Assembly (NCBI RefSeq): GCF_030063365.1
Contig: NZ_JASISY010000014.1
Span: 1-64,000, forward strand
Direction: 5' to 3'
Length of the DNA stretch: 64,000 bases
Source of the DNA: Cryobacterium sp. PH29-G1
GTDB taxonomy: Bacteria; Actinomycetota; Actinomycetes; Actinomycetales; Microbacteriaceae
Part shown: positions 42,307-51,293 of the stretch, piece after piece
How positions within the stretch are numbered: the stretch's first letter is position 1
How the letters are laid out: each line of letters begins with the position of its first letter
Program-made: the position numbers and the translations under genes
The notes under the pieces: generated by a model
What the model was told of the DNA's origin: nothing
What the model saw: the letters and a program-made list of their open reading frames with translations, nothing else
Databases searched by the model: none

Positions 42307-42567
42307 ATGAGTGAACTTATTGCCCGACGCTCGGTCGCGAACATCGTTCGATCCTTGGCGCTGAAAGGTCCGTTGACGTGTGGTGAGTTGACGTCGTCGA
42401 CACGCGCAGTGGAAAGTGCGGTGAGCCGCGACCTTGCCGTGTTGAGGGAATGTGACTTCGTCGACGAGGTGCGCAGCGACCGGAGCGCCGAGGCCACGTA
42501 CGTGCTGAACAATGCGGTGCTAGTCGCTGCGGCAACGGCGCACGTCGACTACGTTTTGGGGCGGTGA
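42307..42567 (+). CDS. Small winged-HTH regulator, ArsR-like
   Basis: An 86-residue protein: RRSVANIVRSLALKGPLTCG is the helix preceding the HTH, then STRAVESAVSRDLAVLREC is the recognition part. The start at 42307 is preferred over ATGs at 42268 or GTG-type starts because it begins the domain cleanly and leaves the operator outside the gene. It is divergent from the XRE/IrrE operon and could regulate it or itself. Confidence 0.6.
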   Translation: MSELIARRSVANIVRSLALKGPLTCGELTSSTRAVESAVSRDLAVLRECDFVDEVRSDRSAEATYVLNNAVLVAAATAHVDYVLGR

Positions 42568-42726
42568 CGGATGCTGGCTTCTCCCTTCATCCACGTCTCC
42601 CCCGCGGCTGTGTGCTCGGCATCCGCATCGATAAAGCAGGCTGAAAGACAGGGCATCAGGCGTTTCATTGCGACACGCCGACCCACCTTCGGAGTTTCTG
42701 TTTCAGGGAGCCGATATGGTCGGGTC

Positions 42727-42960
42727 ATGCCACCTCAACGGACTTACGGCGGGCGCAAGAGCAAAGGCGATCGCCAACCACTGCTTTCCCGTGTTCCGTC
42801 GCCGATCGCGGACGCAGTCCGCGACTGCGCTGAAGAGCGAGGAATGACTCTGAGCGATTACATCGCTTCAGTTCTCGCGCGAGACGTCGGCTTGTCCGCG
42901 CTCGTGCCCCAGGCATCTATTCGTCACGATGAGGAGCTGCCCATCAGTCAGGTCGCTTAA
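42727..42960 (+). CDS. Small plasmid protein, possible antitoxin-like
   Basis: A 77-residue protein, basic at the N terminus (MPPQRTYGGRKSKGDRQ) and with an Arc/MetJ-like helix pair in VPSPIADAVRDCAEERGMTL, SDYIASVLARDVGL. This resembles small ribbon-helix-helix DNA-binding proteins of plasmids. A GATATGGT -10-like element lies about ten bases upstream, so the message may be leaderless. A strong terminator follows immediately. It precedes the replication gene and may control it. Confidence 0.6.
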   Translation: MPPQRTYGGRKSKGDRQPLLSRVPSPIADAVRDCAEERGMTLSDYIASVLARDVGLSALVPQASIRHDEELPISQVA

Positions 42961-42967
42961 ACGAAAG

Positions 42968-42991
42968 AGCCCGTCGCTTTCGCGACGGGCT
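42968..42991. terminator. Strong intrinsic terminator
   Basis: AGCCCGTCGC-TTTC-GCGACGGGCT is a perfect 10-bp stem with a 4-base loop, flanked by an A-rich left side and a short T-containing right side, so it could work in both directions. Confidence 0.8.
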
Positions 42992-43082
42992 TCATAAGTT
43001 TCGTAGCTCAAACCCTCTGCAGCTTCCCGGCCCCTGAGGTAAGAGCTAATCCAGATCAACAGCCCTCACGGGAGGTTTCTCT

Positions 43083-45041
43083 ATGCAACAGAGCATAGCG
43101 CAAGTGACGCTCGATGCACCTGAATTGGTGTTCGGCGTGTCTACGTCTGAGTGGACCCCCTGGGATTTGACGCGCCACATCAGTCCGCGTGACCATGTGC
43201 GTGCCATGGTGCGTGAGGCTGACGGCCAGTTACACATCAATCAGTACCCGAGGCTGCACCGGGTCGGGCAGGTAGCACCGACGACGCCGTGGTGCATTCG
43301 TCTGGCCGATGCCGCGCATCAGTTCCGGTTGTTGTGCTTCGACTTTGACGCGAAGACTCCCGACGTAGTAGAGAACGCCGTCGACGATTGTGACGCCCTT
43401 TCTGGCGTCCTGGATGAGCTCGGGATTGCTCACGTGGTCTGCCAGTCGTCGGCTGGTGGTGGCCGTCACGTCTGGATTGGCGTGGCCGGTGGGGCTTCCC
43501 CCGCTATCGTCGCCTCTGTCGCGAGCGAGGCCCATGCTACGTACGGAACCCTGGACCATGGCATGCTCCTGAATGCCGCCGAGGGCGCCGCGCGGCCGCC
43601 CGGTGCGCCGCACCGGGACGGCAGCACCTCGACGGTGCTCCGCGGCCGGCTCGACGCGCTCACCGTCCCCCTGACGACGCCCGGCGACCTGGAACGGCTC
43701 GCCGTGGTGCTCCGTGAGCGGAAACCGGCCCTCCGCCACGTGGACACGCGGCCGTCTGGCCCGGTCGATGGTTTGCACCGCACCCACCGGGCCCTGAGCG
43801 CCACCGGTGAAGGCCACATGGCGACCGTCGACGGGGGGAGCAACCCGTCTTGGACGGGCTTCATGTGCCTGTTGACCGCGACCAGTGCCGGGTGGACGCT
43901 CGGCGACGTCGAGCACGCTGCAAAAACGGCCCCAGGCATGGAGCATTACCGCACGAAGAACACCGGGCGTGGAACCCGCCGCCCCCGCAGTGCGGGCGAG
44001 GCCCGTGACCGGTTGGCTCGCCAGTGGACCAAGGCGCAGCAGTATGCGGCGCTTCAGCGACCGCTTGCTGCCGTGCACGAGCCCGCCGACCTAACCGAGT
44101 TGGCTCAGATCGTCACCGACGTCGATGACCTCCTGACTCGTCTGCGGGTAAATGTAGGCCGTTGGGGTCGTAAGGAGTCGGCCGTTTCCCAGCGCACAGT
44201 CCTGATTGCTCTGGCTTATCTGACTCTCCAGACCGGGAAGCACGCTGTAGCGGCCTCGATCCGTGATCTGGCCCTGATGTCGGGCCTGGGCCGCACGACC
44301 GCAGCAGACGCCCTCCATGCTCTGCTGGATGCTGGATTCATCCAGCAGGTGCGCAATTCGGACGGCGGAAATGCCGCCGAATGGGAGTTAATCCCGAAGT
44401 TTTCCACAGCCCCTCGTACAGTCCGGTCACAACTAATTAATAACCCCCGCCCCCCTCCCGAAATTTTCTCTCTGCGAGCCTCGCTCGTGCGAACCATCGA
44501 GAACGATCTGACTGACCAACAGCATGACCTTTTCACTCGTGCCGGTCTGGGTCATCTCACGGGCAGGGTCTACGCGCTGCTGCGCGAGCATACCGCCCTG
44601 ACGATTGACTCTGCTGCTCGGCTACTGGGTGTTTCCTCCCGCTACACCACCACGATCCTGAGCCGACTACAGCGACACCGCCTCGTTATCAGACACCCCC
44701 AGGGGTGGGCCAGGTCACGGCGGGACCTCCGCGCCCAGGCGGCACGTGTCCTCGGCGTGGCTGGCGTTTTGGAGGCCCGGCGTGCGTTGTATCGGGCGGA
44801 GCGGGTGGTGTGGGCGTGGTGGCTAGCTGAATGTGCCACGATGACCAGCATGCCCAGACAGCGACCGCGTCGGCCACACGTGTTGAGCCGGGCGTTGTTT
44901 GAGGCCAGTGCGCCCGGTGAGCGGGTGTGGCCCCGGTACCCACGCTCGAGCGACGGCCGGGCCAACCACCGTGAGGCCCGTGGTTATGTCGATGAGGGTG
45001 TGCTGTATCCGGAGAACCGCTGGCAGCTCTCTGTCGCGTAA
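43083..45041 (+). CDS. Plasmid replication initiator, primase-like (AEP)
   Basis: A 652-residue protein. Residues 80-200 resemble an archaeo-eukaryotic primase core: LLCFDFDAK with the metal-binding D87 and D89, and SSAGGGRHVWIGV with H129. A helical region follows (SWTGFMCLLTATSAGW), then two winged-HTH segments (ASIRDLALMSGLGRTTAADAL; SAARLLGVSSRYTTTILSRL). This order is typical of Rep proteins of actinobacterial plasmids. GGGAGG precedes the ATG. It is the best evidence that the window is plasmid DNA. The C-terminal 60 residues are basic and Pro-rich. Confidence 0.8.
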   Translation: MQQSIAQVTLDAPELVFGVSTSEWTPWDLTRHISPRDHVRAMVREADGQLHINQYPRLHRVGQVAPTTPWCIRLADAAHQFRLLCFDFDAKTPDVVENAVDDCDALSGVLDELGIAHVVCQSSAGGGRHVWIGVAGGASPAIVASVASEAHATYGTLDHGMLLNAAEGAARPPGAPHRDGSTSTVLRGRLDALTVPLTTPGDLERLAVVLRERKPALRHVDTRPSGPVDGLHRTHRALSATGEGHMATVDGGSNPSWTGFMCLLTATSAGWTLGDVEHAAKTAPGMEHYRTKNTGRGTRRPRSAGEARDRLARQWTKAQQYAALQRPLAAVHEPADLTELAQIVTDVDDLLTRLRVNVGRWGRKESAVSQRTVLIALAYLTLQTGKHAVAASIRDLALMSGLGRTTAADALHALLDAGFIQQVRNSDGGNAAEWELIPKFSTAPRTVRSQLINNPRPPPEIFSLRASLVRTIENDLTDQQHDLFTRAGLGHLTGRVYALLREHTALTIDSAARLLGVSSRYTTTILSRLQRHRLVIRHPQGWARSRRDLRAQAARVLGVAGVLEARRALYRAERVVWAWWLAECATMTSMPRQRPRRPHVLSRALFEASAPGERVWPRYPRSSDGRANHREARGYVDEGVLYPENRWQLSVA

Positions 45042-45322
45042 ATTTCCGCTACGACCAGTCCTGGCGACTGACCTCCCAGCTTTCAATTCGGCGACCTTCA
45101 ACGCGTTCAACCGTCTATCAGTGGTGGCTTGTGAAAAAGTGAAATATCCGACGATAGCGGGCATTTTTGGGTCAGCTCACGAAACGGAATAAATAACACG
45201 CTTAGAGTTTCCGGGTCGGCCCAGTTGTTGTTAGCGCACGTTTCCGTTCCATTGCTGCTCAGACCCCTAGTACAAACGCGGCGCAGAGCTGTCCGAATGC
45301 GGGGGCTTGAAATGAGTTGTCA
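45042..45322. other. Intergenic, possible replication origin
   Basis: No gene is supported. AT-rich patches (AAAAAGTGAAATATCC near 45132, AATAAATAAC near 45189) directly downstream of the Rep gene make this a candidate origin, but no clear iterons are visible. Confidence 0.3.
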
Positions 45323-46462
45323 TCACTTCTTTGGGTCGACAGACTTGGCAGGTTTCGTCGCGGTGTCAGCCAGCTCGATGGGCTGAGCCTCGGCCTTGTC
45401 GGCGCGCGTGCGCTGTGCACGCGCATCCTGTCTTGCTTCCGCCAGCTCGGCCCGCAGCTGGGTAAGCTGCTGATCCTGAGTCAGGCGCAGGTCGGCGACG
45501 CGCTGGTCGCCGTGCGCTGTCTCCCGTTCGGCGTCTGCCCGGGCCGCGTCGCGCTCGACTGTGACAGTGGCGACATGGCTGCGGAGGGCGCTGGTTTCTT
45601 CTCTGAGTTCGTCGCGTTGTGCACGCGCTTTCTCGAGCTCCTCCCGCACACCGACCGCGTCGGCCTCGGCTCGGTGCGCGCGCTCGGCTTCCGCATTTGC
45701 GCGGTCAACGGCTCCGCGGGCCCGCTCATCGGCTTCCGCGCGTGCCGTGGCCGCGGACTCGGCACGCGCCAGTGCGGCCTCGCGGGCCTGTTCCGTTTCG
45801 GTGAGGCGTGTTTGAGTGAATGTGAGCTGCTCACGCAGCTCGGCCAGGTCGGCCTGAGCCTTCAGATCGCGGGTCTCCCCCGCGGTCCGGGTCGCAGCGA
45901 GTTCAGCGGTGACTCGGTTCAAGACCTCCCCCTGAGTCTCGAGCTGCTCGATGGCCCCGGCGAGACTCGCCTTCTGCTGGTCGGCAAACTCTGAAGCTTC
46001 CACGGCGGCAGCATCTGCCTCAACCCGTTCGGATTCTGCCTTGCGTTGGGCCTGTTCAGCCCGGCTCGCTCGAGCGGATGCGGCCGCCACCTGTTCCGCA
46101 GCATCCGCAGTGACGGACTCGATCTGCGCCGCGGCGGCATCGGGGTCGGCCACGGTTCGAAGCTCCTCGACCAGGGCATTGAGCTGCACACCGAGATGCT
46201 CGACCATCCCAGCGACCTGGCCGCGGATCTCGCTTGCGCGTTGGCGTGCAGCGTCGACCGGGCGCTTGTCGTCGTCGAGGTTGCGGGTGGGCTCGGCGGT
46301 GAGCTTGCGTCGGGCACGCCATGCCGCGGCCCGATTGTGGCCCTCGTCATTGCAATATTCGGGCGGCCGGCCGGTGCCAGCTTCGGCGGCGATCGCTGGG
46401 CGGTCGCAGCCCGGGAATCGGCACGTGCGCTGTTCGGTCTGCGTCTGCTCCTGGTCGCTCAT
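45323..46462 (-). CDS. Coiled-coil plasmid protein, KfrA-like
   Basis: A 379-residue protein. The N terminus (CRFPGCDRPAIA, YCNDEGHNRAAAWRARR) has a C-x4-C and C-H arrangement that probably binds zinc and DNA. Residues 80-350 form a continuous Ala/Glu/Arg-rich coiled coil. This resembles KfrA-type plasmid stability proteins. The ATG at 46462 is preferred over the GTG or ATG further upstream because a TACACT -10 lies six bases before it, implying a leaderless message. It is divergent from parA and shares the repeat-rich region between them. Confidence 0.7.
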   Translation of the reverse strand: MSDQEQTQTEQRTCRFPGCDRPAIAAEAGTGRPPEYCNDEGHNRAAAWRARRKLTAEPTRNLDDDKRPVDAARQRASEIRGQVAGMVEHLGVQLNALVEELRTVADPDAAAAQIESVTADAAEQVAAASARASRAEQAQRKAESERVEADAAAVEASEFADQQKASLAGAIEQLETQGEVLNRVTAELAATRTAGETRDLKAQADLAELREQLTFTQTRLTETEQAREAALARAESAATARAEADERARGAVDRANAEAERAHRAEADAVGVREELEKARAQRDELREETSALRSHVATVTVERDAARADAERETAHGDQRVADLRLTQDQQLTQLRAELAEARQDARAQRTRADKAEAQPIELADTATKPAKSVDPKK

Positions 46463-46670
46463 AGCGTCAGTGTAACAGAACGGAATACAAAACAACAGAA
46501 CGTAACTGAATACGAAACGGAACTAAACACTTATAGCAATACGTATGGTACGTGTTATAGCACTAAATATTGCAGTCCTAAAGGGTGAAACTATAGCTGC
46601 GCGTAGGGCTATCGGGTCAGCTATGCTAATAGCAATTGTTATTGCAGTTTGCACAATAAGGGAGTCCATT
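46463..46670. promoter_or_regulatory. AT-rich par region, candidate centromere
   Basis: This AT-rich stretch stands out from its GC-rich surroundings. CAGAACGKAA occurs twice (46474, 46495) with a related AACGGAAC; TATAGC occurs at 46533, 46555 and 46592; TTATAGCA is repeated; AATAGCAATTGTTATT (46628-46643) is a near palindrome. It lies between the divergent coiled-coil gene and parA, the usual place for a partition site and parAB operator. Confidence 0.55.
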
Positions 46671-47564
46671 ATGGCTATTGCACGCACTGTTGCTGTTGAG
46701 CAGGGTAAAGGCGGAGTCGGAAAGACCAGCCTCGTGGCCAACGTCGGCGGCCTGGCCGCGGCAGCTGGCGTGCGCACCCTGATCGTGGATCTCGACCCCC
46801 AGGGCAACATCGCGCGGGACCTCGGATTCGCGCCGTCCGACGGGCAGGACCTCTTCAATGCGTTCGCCACCGGGGGTAGTCTGCCCGTGCTCAAAGACGT
46901 CCGTCCCAACCTCGATGTCGTGCCCGGAGGCCCGGCAGTCGGCGACATCGCCGGCCTGAACTTTTCCTGGCAGCAACGAGGCGCCGGCGACTTCGGGGTT
47001 CAGCTCGAGCGCACGCTTGGCGCAATCGCGGGGGAGTACGACCTCATCCTGCTCGACACGCCCCCAGGGGACCGGGTGATCGCCGAGGGCGCGCTGGCCG
47101 TGGCGACATCCGTCGTCATTCCGACGCGCTCCGACGAGGCCAGCATCGACGGCGTCGCCCGAGTTGCGGAGCGGTTCCAAAACGTGGCCGCCCGAAACCC
47201 GCACCTGCGTCTCGCCGGCGTCGTCCTGTTCGCGGTCGGCTCCCGTTCCGTTCGACTCGAGCGCGATGTGCGCGCGGCGCTCACGGACCTGCTCGGTGGG
47301 GTCGCGCCCGTATTCGAGACTCGCATCCGTCACCTCGACAGTGCTGCCGTCGACGCGCGCAGCCGCGGGTTGCTCATCCACGAGCTGGAGCAAGCTGCAC
47401 GGGACGACCGCACGGCCAGGCTCACCGCGCTCAAGGCCAAGGAGAAGCCGGCCGATGGATTGTTCGTGCGCGATGCGAGCGGTCTGGCGGAGGACTACGA
47501 GAACTTGACCCGTGAGATTCTCACGGCGCTGAGTCAGATCCAAAACGAGGTCGTGACCGCATGA
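46671..47564 (+). CDS. parA: ParA-family partition ATPase
   Basis: A 297-residue deviant-Walker ATPase that drives plasmid segregation. Walker A is EQGKGGVGKTSLVANVG at the N terminus, A' is LIVDLDPQGNIARDLG, and Walker B is LILLDTPPGDRVI. The ATG at 46671 begins the domain directly and follows GGGAG; the open frame upstream covers only the repeat region. The gene overlaps the next by four bases (ATGA). Confidence 0.9.
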   Translation: MAIARTVAVEQGKGGVGKTSLVANVGGLAAAAGVRTLIVDLDPQGNIARDLGFAPSDGQDLFNAFATGGSLPVLKDVRPNLDVVPGGPAVGDIAGLNFSWQQRGAGDFGVQLERTLGAIAGEYDLILLDTPPGDRVIAEGALAVATSVVIPTRSDEASIDGVARVAERFQNVAARNPHLRLAGVVLFAVGSRSVRLERDVRAALTDLLGGVAPVFETRIRHLDSAAVDARSRGLLIHELEQAARDDRTARLTALKAKEKPADGLFVRDASGLAEDYENLTREILTALSQIQNEVVTA

Positions 47565-48157
47565 ACGGCATGATCAAGCGCTCGAGCGTCGGCACCAGCT
47601 TCACGACCCCAAAGACCGGCGGGGGAGAGCCAAAGAAACGGGCCGCCGGCTTGGTGGGACTCCTGCCGCCGCGCCCGCCGGCGCCCGTGGTGGCCGAGCC
47701 TTCGGTCGAGGCTGCAGCCGTAGCGGATGCAGCTCCGGCTCCAGCCGTGGCGCCTGTGCCGCAGGCATTGACCGTCACTCGGCCCGTCACCTTGAGCGCA
47801 AGCGGGGGAGGGGTGGCCACCATCGGCGTGTATCTGGCACCGCTAACGCTCGAGCGCGCACGGGAGGTCTCCCTGGCCCGCCGCATCACCTACACCGATC
47901 TGCTCGTGGAGGCATTTGACTACGTCACTGACGCCCGGCTCGTCGTCGAGTTCGCGCCCGTCGAGCCGCTCGTGCAGGGCAAGGCGATGCCGACGCGGGC
48001 TCGCCGTCGACGCGGGACCGCGGGCATCCAGATGAACCTTCGCCTGAGCGCCGAGCAGCGCGAATGGCTCGATGCCAAGGTTCTCACTCTCGGAGCCCCT
48101 TCGAGGTCTGCCTTGGTCGCTGAAGCTCTCCGGCTGCACCTGAGCCCGGCAGACTAA
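47561..48157 (+). CDS. ParB-like ribbon-helix-helix partition protein
   Basis: A 198-residue protein. The C terminus (IQMNLRLSAEQREWLDAKVL, then SRSALVAEALRLHL) is a ribbon-helix-helix DNA-binding domain. The middle is Pro/Ala-rich, and a second RHH-like or helical unit (VYLAPLTLERAREVSLARRI) lies before it. Coupling with parA and the RHH fold suggest it is the centromere-binding partner, as in other small ParB analogues. It has no HTH ParB domain. Confidence 0.7.
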   Translation: MNGMIKRSSVGTSFTTPKTGGGEPKKRAAGLVGLLPPRPPAPVVAEPSVEAAAVADAAPAPAVAPVPQALTVTRPVTLSASGGGVATIGVYLAPLTLERAREVSLARRITYTDLLVEAFDYVTDARLVVEFAPVEPLVQGKAMPTRARRRRGTAGIQMNLRLSAEQREWLDAKVLTLGAPSRSALVAEALRLHLSPAD

Positions 48158-48178
48158 AGGTCCTCACGGAGTGGGGGA

Positions 48179-48355
48179 GATGAAAGCACCACTAGACCGG
48201 ATAGGAGCGCCCGCGCGCTGCGGGCGCCGCGGATCAGTGAAGCGTGCCGCCGCCTGGGCGACCAGGCCCGGGACGCGGGCTGGTCGCACGAGGAGTATTT
48301 GGTTGCGGTGCTCTCCAAAGAAGTTGCCGAACGCGAAGCCTCCGAGTACAACTAG
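48179..48355 (+). pseudogene. IstB-like fragment (IS21 helper)
   Basis: The frame reads LRAPRISEACRRLGDQARDA, then GWSHEEYLVAVLSKEVAERE and a stop, matching the first ~60 residues of IS21 IstB ATPases. The rest is missing and no clean start codon exists. It lies between the par operon and the end of hsdR, and marks an old insertion boundary. IS21-like end repeats are also suspected at 23.9-24.4 kb. Confidence 0.6.
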
Positions 48356-48356
48356 C

Positions 48357-51293
48357 TCAGTAGTACTCGCAGACGTAACTGAGGGCCTTCTCAAAGACGT
48401 CGTTGTCACGGATCTTGAACTGGATGTAGAGCGTCTTGCGCAGGGCTTGTCGAACTTCCTGGTCGCCGCGGATCGTGGACTGCCAGCCCTCGAAGCGGAC
48501 TCCCCTCACCACCTCGTCGATCCGGTTGACGATGTTGTCTACGATGATCGGGGTCTCGTCCGTCTTGAGGGCCTCGAAAAGCTCGGTCAGCGCGGCCTTG
48601 CCCTGCTCTTCGCGCGGCACCTCGTTGACAGCCTTCTCGGCCGCCACAGTATCCCGGGCCAGATCCAGGAGGTCTCGCAGAAAGTTGAGGCTGGACTGCT
48701 GGATGTCAGCATATTTCTCACGAAGGGCGTTCAAACGCTGCCCAAGATCCACAAATATTGGGTTGTTCAGGTGGCGGGCGATGCGGGCGGTGATCTGCCT
48801 TTCGATGTCCTTGGCCGGTATGTCTGTTCTCTTACCTACCATCAGATCTTCGATGGTCTGGGCATCGAGAACAATCGTGTCGGAGCTCTGCGGGATCTCG
48901 ACCTGGACGTGCTCGTTGATTAGATCGATGGTCTTGGCTCCCAGCGCGTGCCAGACGAGCCTGCCGATGATGTCCGACGGGCGAACCGACTCGTAGACGT
49001 CGGTCAGCCAACGGTAGTCGTCGCGATACGGCGACAGCATCGGGTCAGGGCTGAGCGTCTCCCAGAGCTGGGAGACGATGCTGTAGGCGAGCCCGAACGC
49101 ATCCTTTGTGACTTCGTCGGCAATGGCCGACTGCGCTTGGACGAGACCCTCGTAACCGCCGACGGTCCGGTCGATTCCTGGGAAGAACACGAGTGCGGCG
49201 ACGATAGCCGGTGCGAGCTGCTCCTTGAGCTCCTCGATGTTCGAGATCACCTGCAGCACCGACTTTTCATCGAACGCCAGCGATTTGGCGACGTCATCGA
49301 AGACGCCTAGGTAGTCGACGATCAGACCGTGCGTCTTGTTCGGCGGATACACACGATTTGTGCGGGTGATCGCTTGCAGAAGCGTGTGCTCCTTAAGCGG
49401 CCTGTCGAGATACTGACAGTAGAGGATCGGCGCATCGAAGCCGGTGAGCAGCTTGGCGGTGACGATGATGATCTTGAGCGGGTCCGCTGGGTCATTGAAA
49501 CGGGCCACGACCTGTTCCAGCCCTTCGGCGCCAGGAGTCCATTGGGACCAGGCTGCCGAGTCACCGCGGGACTTCGACATCACGATCGTCGAGGCATCGG
49601 AACCAAGGTGCTTGTCGAGCTCCTCCTTGTAAGCGACACAAGACGCCTTGTCGTAAGCGACTACCTGAGCTTTGAACCCCTCTGGCTCGACCTTGGCACG
49701 GAAGTGGTTGGCAATGTCGGCCGCAATTTTCGCGATCCGTGACGGGGTCTTTATCAACACCTCGATCGAAGCTGCCCTCTTCGTGAGCGTGATCCTCTCC
49801 CGCTCGGACAGATCCCGATCGACCGAGAGCTCCGCAAAGGCGGCATCGATGGCCTGCTGGTCGATGTGAATCTCGGACAGGCGTGGTTCGAAGTGCAGTG
49901 GCAATGTCGCGCCGTCGCGGATCGACTCCTGGAACGAATAACGCGACAGATAGCCGCTTTCGTCCTCGGGCGAGCCGAACCACATGAACGTGTTGCGGTC
50001 CCTCTTGTTGATCGGTGTGCCCGTCAATCCGAAGAGGAACGCGTTAGGTAGGGCCTCGCGCATCTTCTGCCCGTAATCACCCTCCTGCGAACGGTGAGCC
50101 TCGTCGACCATCGCGATGATATTGTCACGTGCGTCGAGGACGCCAGGCGCCTCCCCGAACTTGTGGATCGTCGTGATGATGACCTTTCGCGCACCCTGAC
50201 TCAAGAGTGTTTGCAGCTGAGCCCGCGAATCGGTCGATACCAACCCGGGGACGTCCGATGCGTTGAACGTGCCGGTGATCTGCGTGTCGAGGTCGATGCG
50301 GTCGACCACGATGAGGATCGTCGGGTTGGTAAGTTCTGCCATAGCTCGCAGTTTCAATGCTGTGAACACCATGAGCAGCGACTTGCCGGAGCCCTGGAAG
50401 TGCCAGATGAGGCCCTGCTTGATCTTGCCAAGCAGGACGCGTTCGACGATCAGGTTGGTCGCTTGGAACTGCTGGAACCGAGCGATGATCTTGATCTTGC
50501 GATGCTTCCGGTCGGTCGCGTAGATCGTGAAGAACCGCAGGAACTCTAAGACTGCAGCCGGGTTCAATACGCCCTCGACGGCCTCCTGTACTGCGATCAA
50601 GCCGATCTTGACCGGAGCGTCGTCGCCTGTGGACTCCTCACGCCACGGACCCCACAACTCCACCGGCATGCCGACTGTGCCGTAGCGGAAGTCCTTGCCC
50701 TCCGTCGCGAACGAAAACACGTTCGGCACGAAGAACTGTGGCACGCTCTGCTCGTAATCATCGTGGACCTGCGCCGCGCCGTCGATCCACGTATACGCCG
50801 GACGGGTAGCCGACTTCGCCTCGCCGACCACAAGCGGGAACCCGTTGCACCAAAGCACTAGATCGAACCGCTTCTCAACCCGGCCCTGCCTAAACGTGAC
50901 CTCAGTCGAAATCATCCACTCGTTCGCGGAGTCATCGTCAAGATTGTCGAAGTCGATTAGCCGGACTGTCGTGTGCTCGCCGTTCCGACCAAATGGCATC
51001 GACTTCTGACCGGTGAGCCACGCCATAAACGCCTCGTTCGCCACCACCGGGTGCGGGCTGGTGCGAGCAGCTATAAGGATGGCTCGGAGAAGGTACGTGA
51101 CCTCATCGGCCTTGTCCGGGTCGGCCGCGATCTCCGGGTTCAACCGAATAAGGGCGCCCTTGACCACCCCCTCGAGCATCACTTCGTCGGTTCGTCGGGG
51201 CAGCTCGTGTCCGGGCACGAACGTGACGTCGAATGACTTCGCAAGGTCGCGCACGAAGTCGCGCACCGAGCCAGCCTCATCGAACTGAGTCAT
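48357..51293 (-). CDS. hsdR: Type I restriction endonuclease subunit R
   Basis: A 978-residue HsdR. The nuclease part has FDLVLWCNGFPLVVGEAKSA, with the D and E-x-K residues of the PD-(D/E)xK site. The motor has Walker A HFQGSGKSLLM, DEAHRSQ, LTGTPINKRDRNT and later SF2 motifs (LLTGFDAPILYCQYLDR, QAITRTNR). Length is typical. It is the last gene of the operon; its start overlaps the hsdS stop. It translocates DNA and cuts unmodified sites. Confidence 0.95.
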   Translation of the reverse strand: MTQFDEAGSVRDFVRDLAKSFDVTFVPGHELPRRTDEVMLEGVVKGALIRLNPEIAADPDKADEVTYLLRAILIAARTSPHPVVANEAFMAWLTGQKSMPFGRNGEHTTVRLIDFDNLDDDSANEWMISTEVTFRQGRVEKRFDLVLWCNGFPLVVGEAKSATRPAYTWIDGAAQVHDDYEQSVPQFFVPNVFSFATEGKDFRYGTVGMPVELWGPWREESTGDDAPVKIGLIAVQEAVEGVLNPAAVLEFLRFFTIYATDRKHRKIKIIARFQQFQATNLIVERVLLGKIKQGLIWHFQGSGKSLLMVFTALKLRAMAELTNPTILIVVDRIDLDTQITGTFNASDVPGLVSTDSRAQLQTLLSQGARKVIITTIHKFGEAPGVLDARDNIIAMVDEAHRSQEGDYGQKMREALPNAFLFGLTGTPINKRDRNTFMWFGSPEDESGYLSRYSFQESIRDGATLPLHFEPRLSEIHIDQQAIDAAFAELSVDRDLSERERITLTKRAASIEVLIKTPSRIAKIAADIANHFRAKVEPEGFKAQVVAYDKASCVAYKEELDKHLGSDASTIVMSKSRGDSAAWSQWTPGAEGLEQVVARFNDPADPLKIIIVTAKLLTGFDAPILYCQYLDRPLKEHTLLQAITRTNRVYPPNKTHGLIVDYLGVFDDVAKSLAFDEKSVLQVISNIEELKEQLAPAIVAALVFFPGIDRTVGGYEGLVQAQSAIADEVTKDAFGLAYSIVSQLWETLSPDPMLSPYRDDYRWLTDVYESVRPSDIIGRLVWHALGAKTIDLINEHVQVEIPQSSDTIVLDAQTIEDLMVGKRTDIPAKDIERQITARIARHLNNPIFVDLGQRLNALREKYADIQQSSLNFLRDLLDLARDTVAAEKAVNEVPREEQGKAALTELFEALKTDETPIIVDNIVNRIDEVVRGVRFEGWQSTIRGDQEVRQALRKTLYIQFKIRDNDVFEKALSYVCEYY

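Noticed and set aside
42571-42726. Upstream extension of the small plasmid protein
   Set aside because: The composition changes abruptly at the internal ATG at 42727, and a promoter-like element lies just before it.
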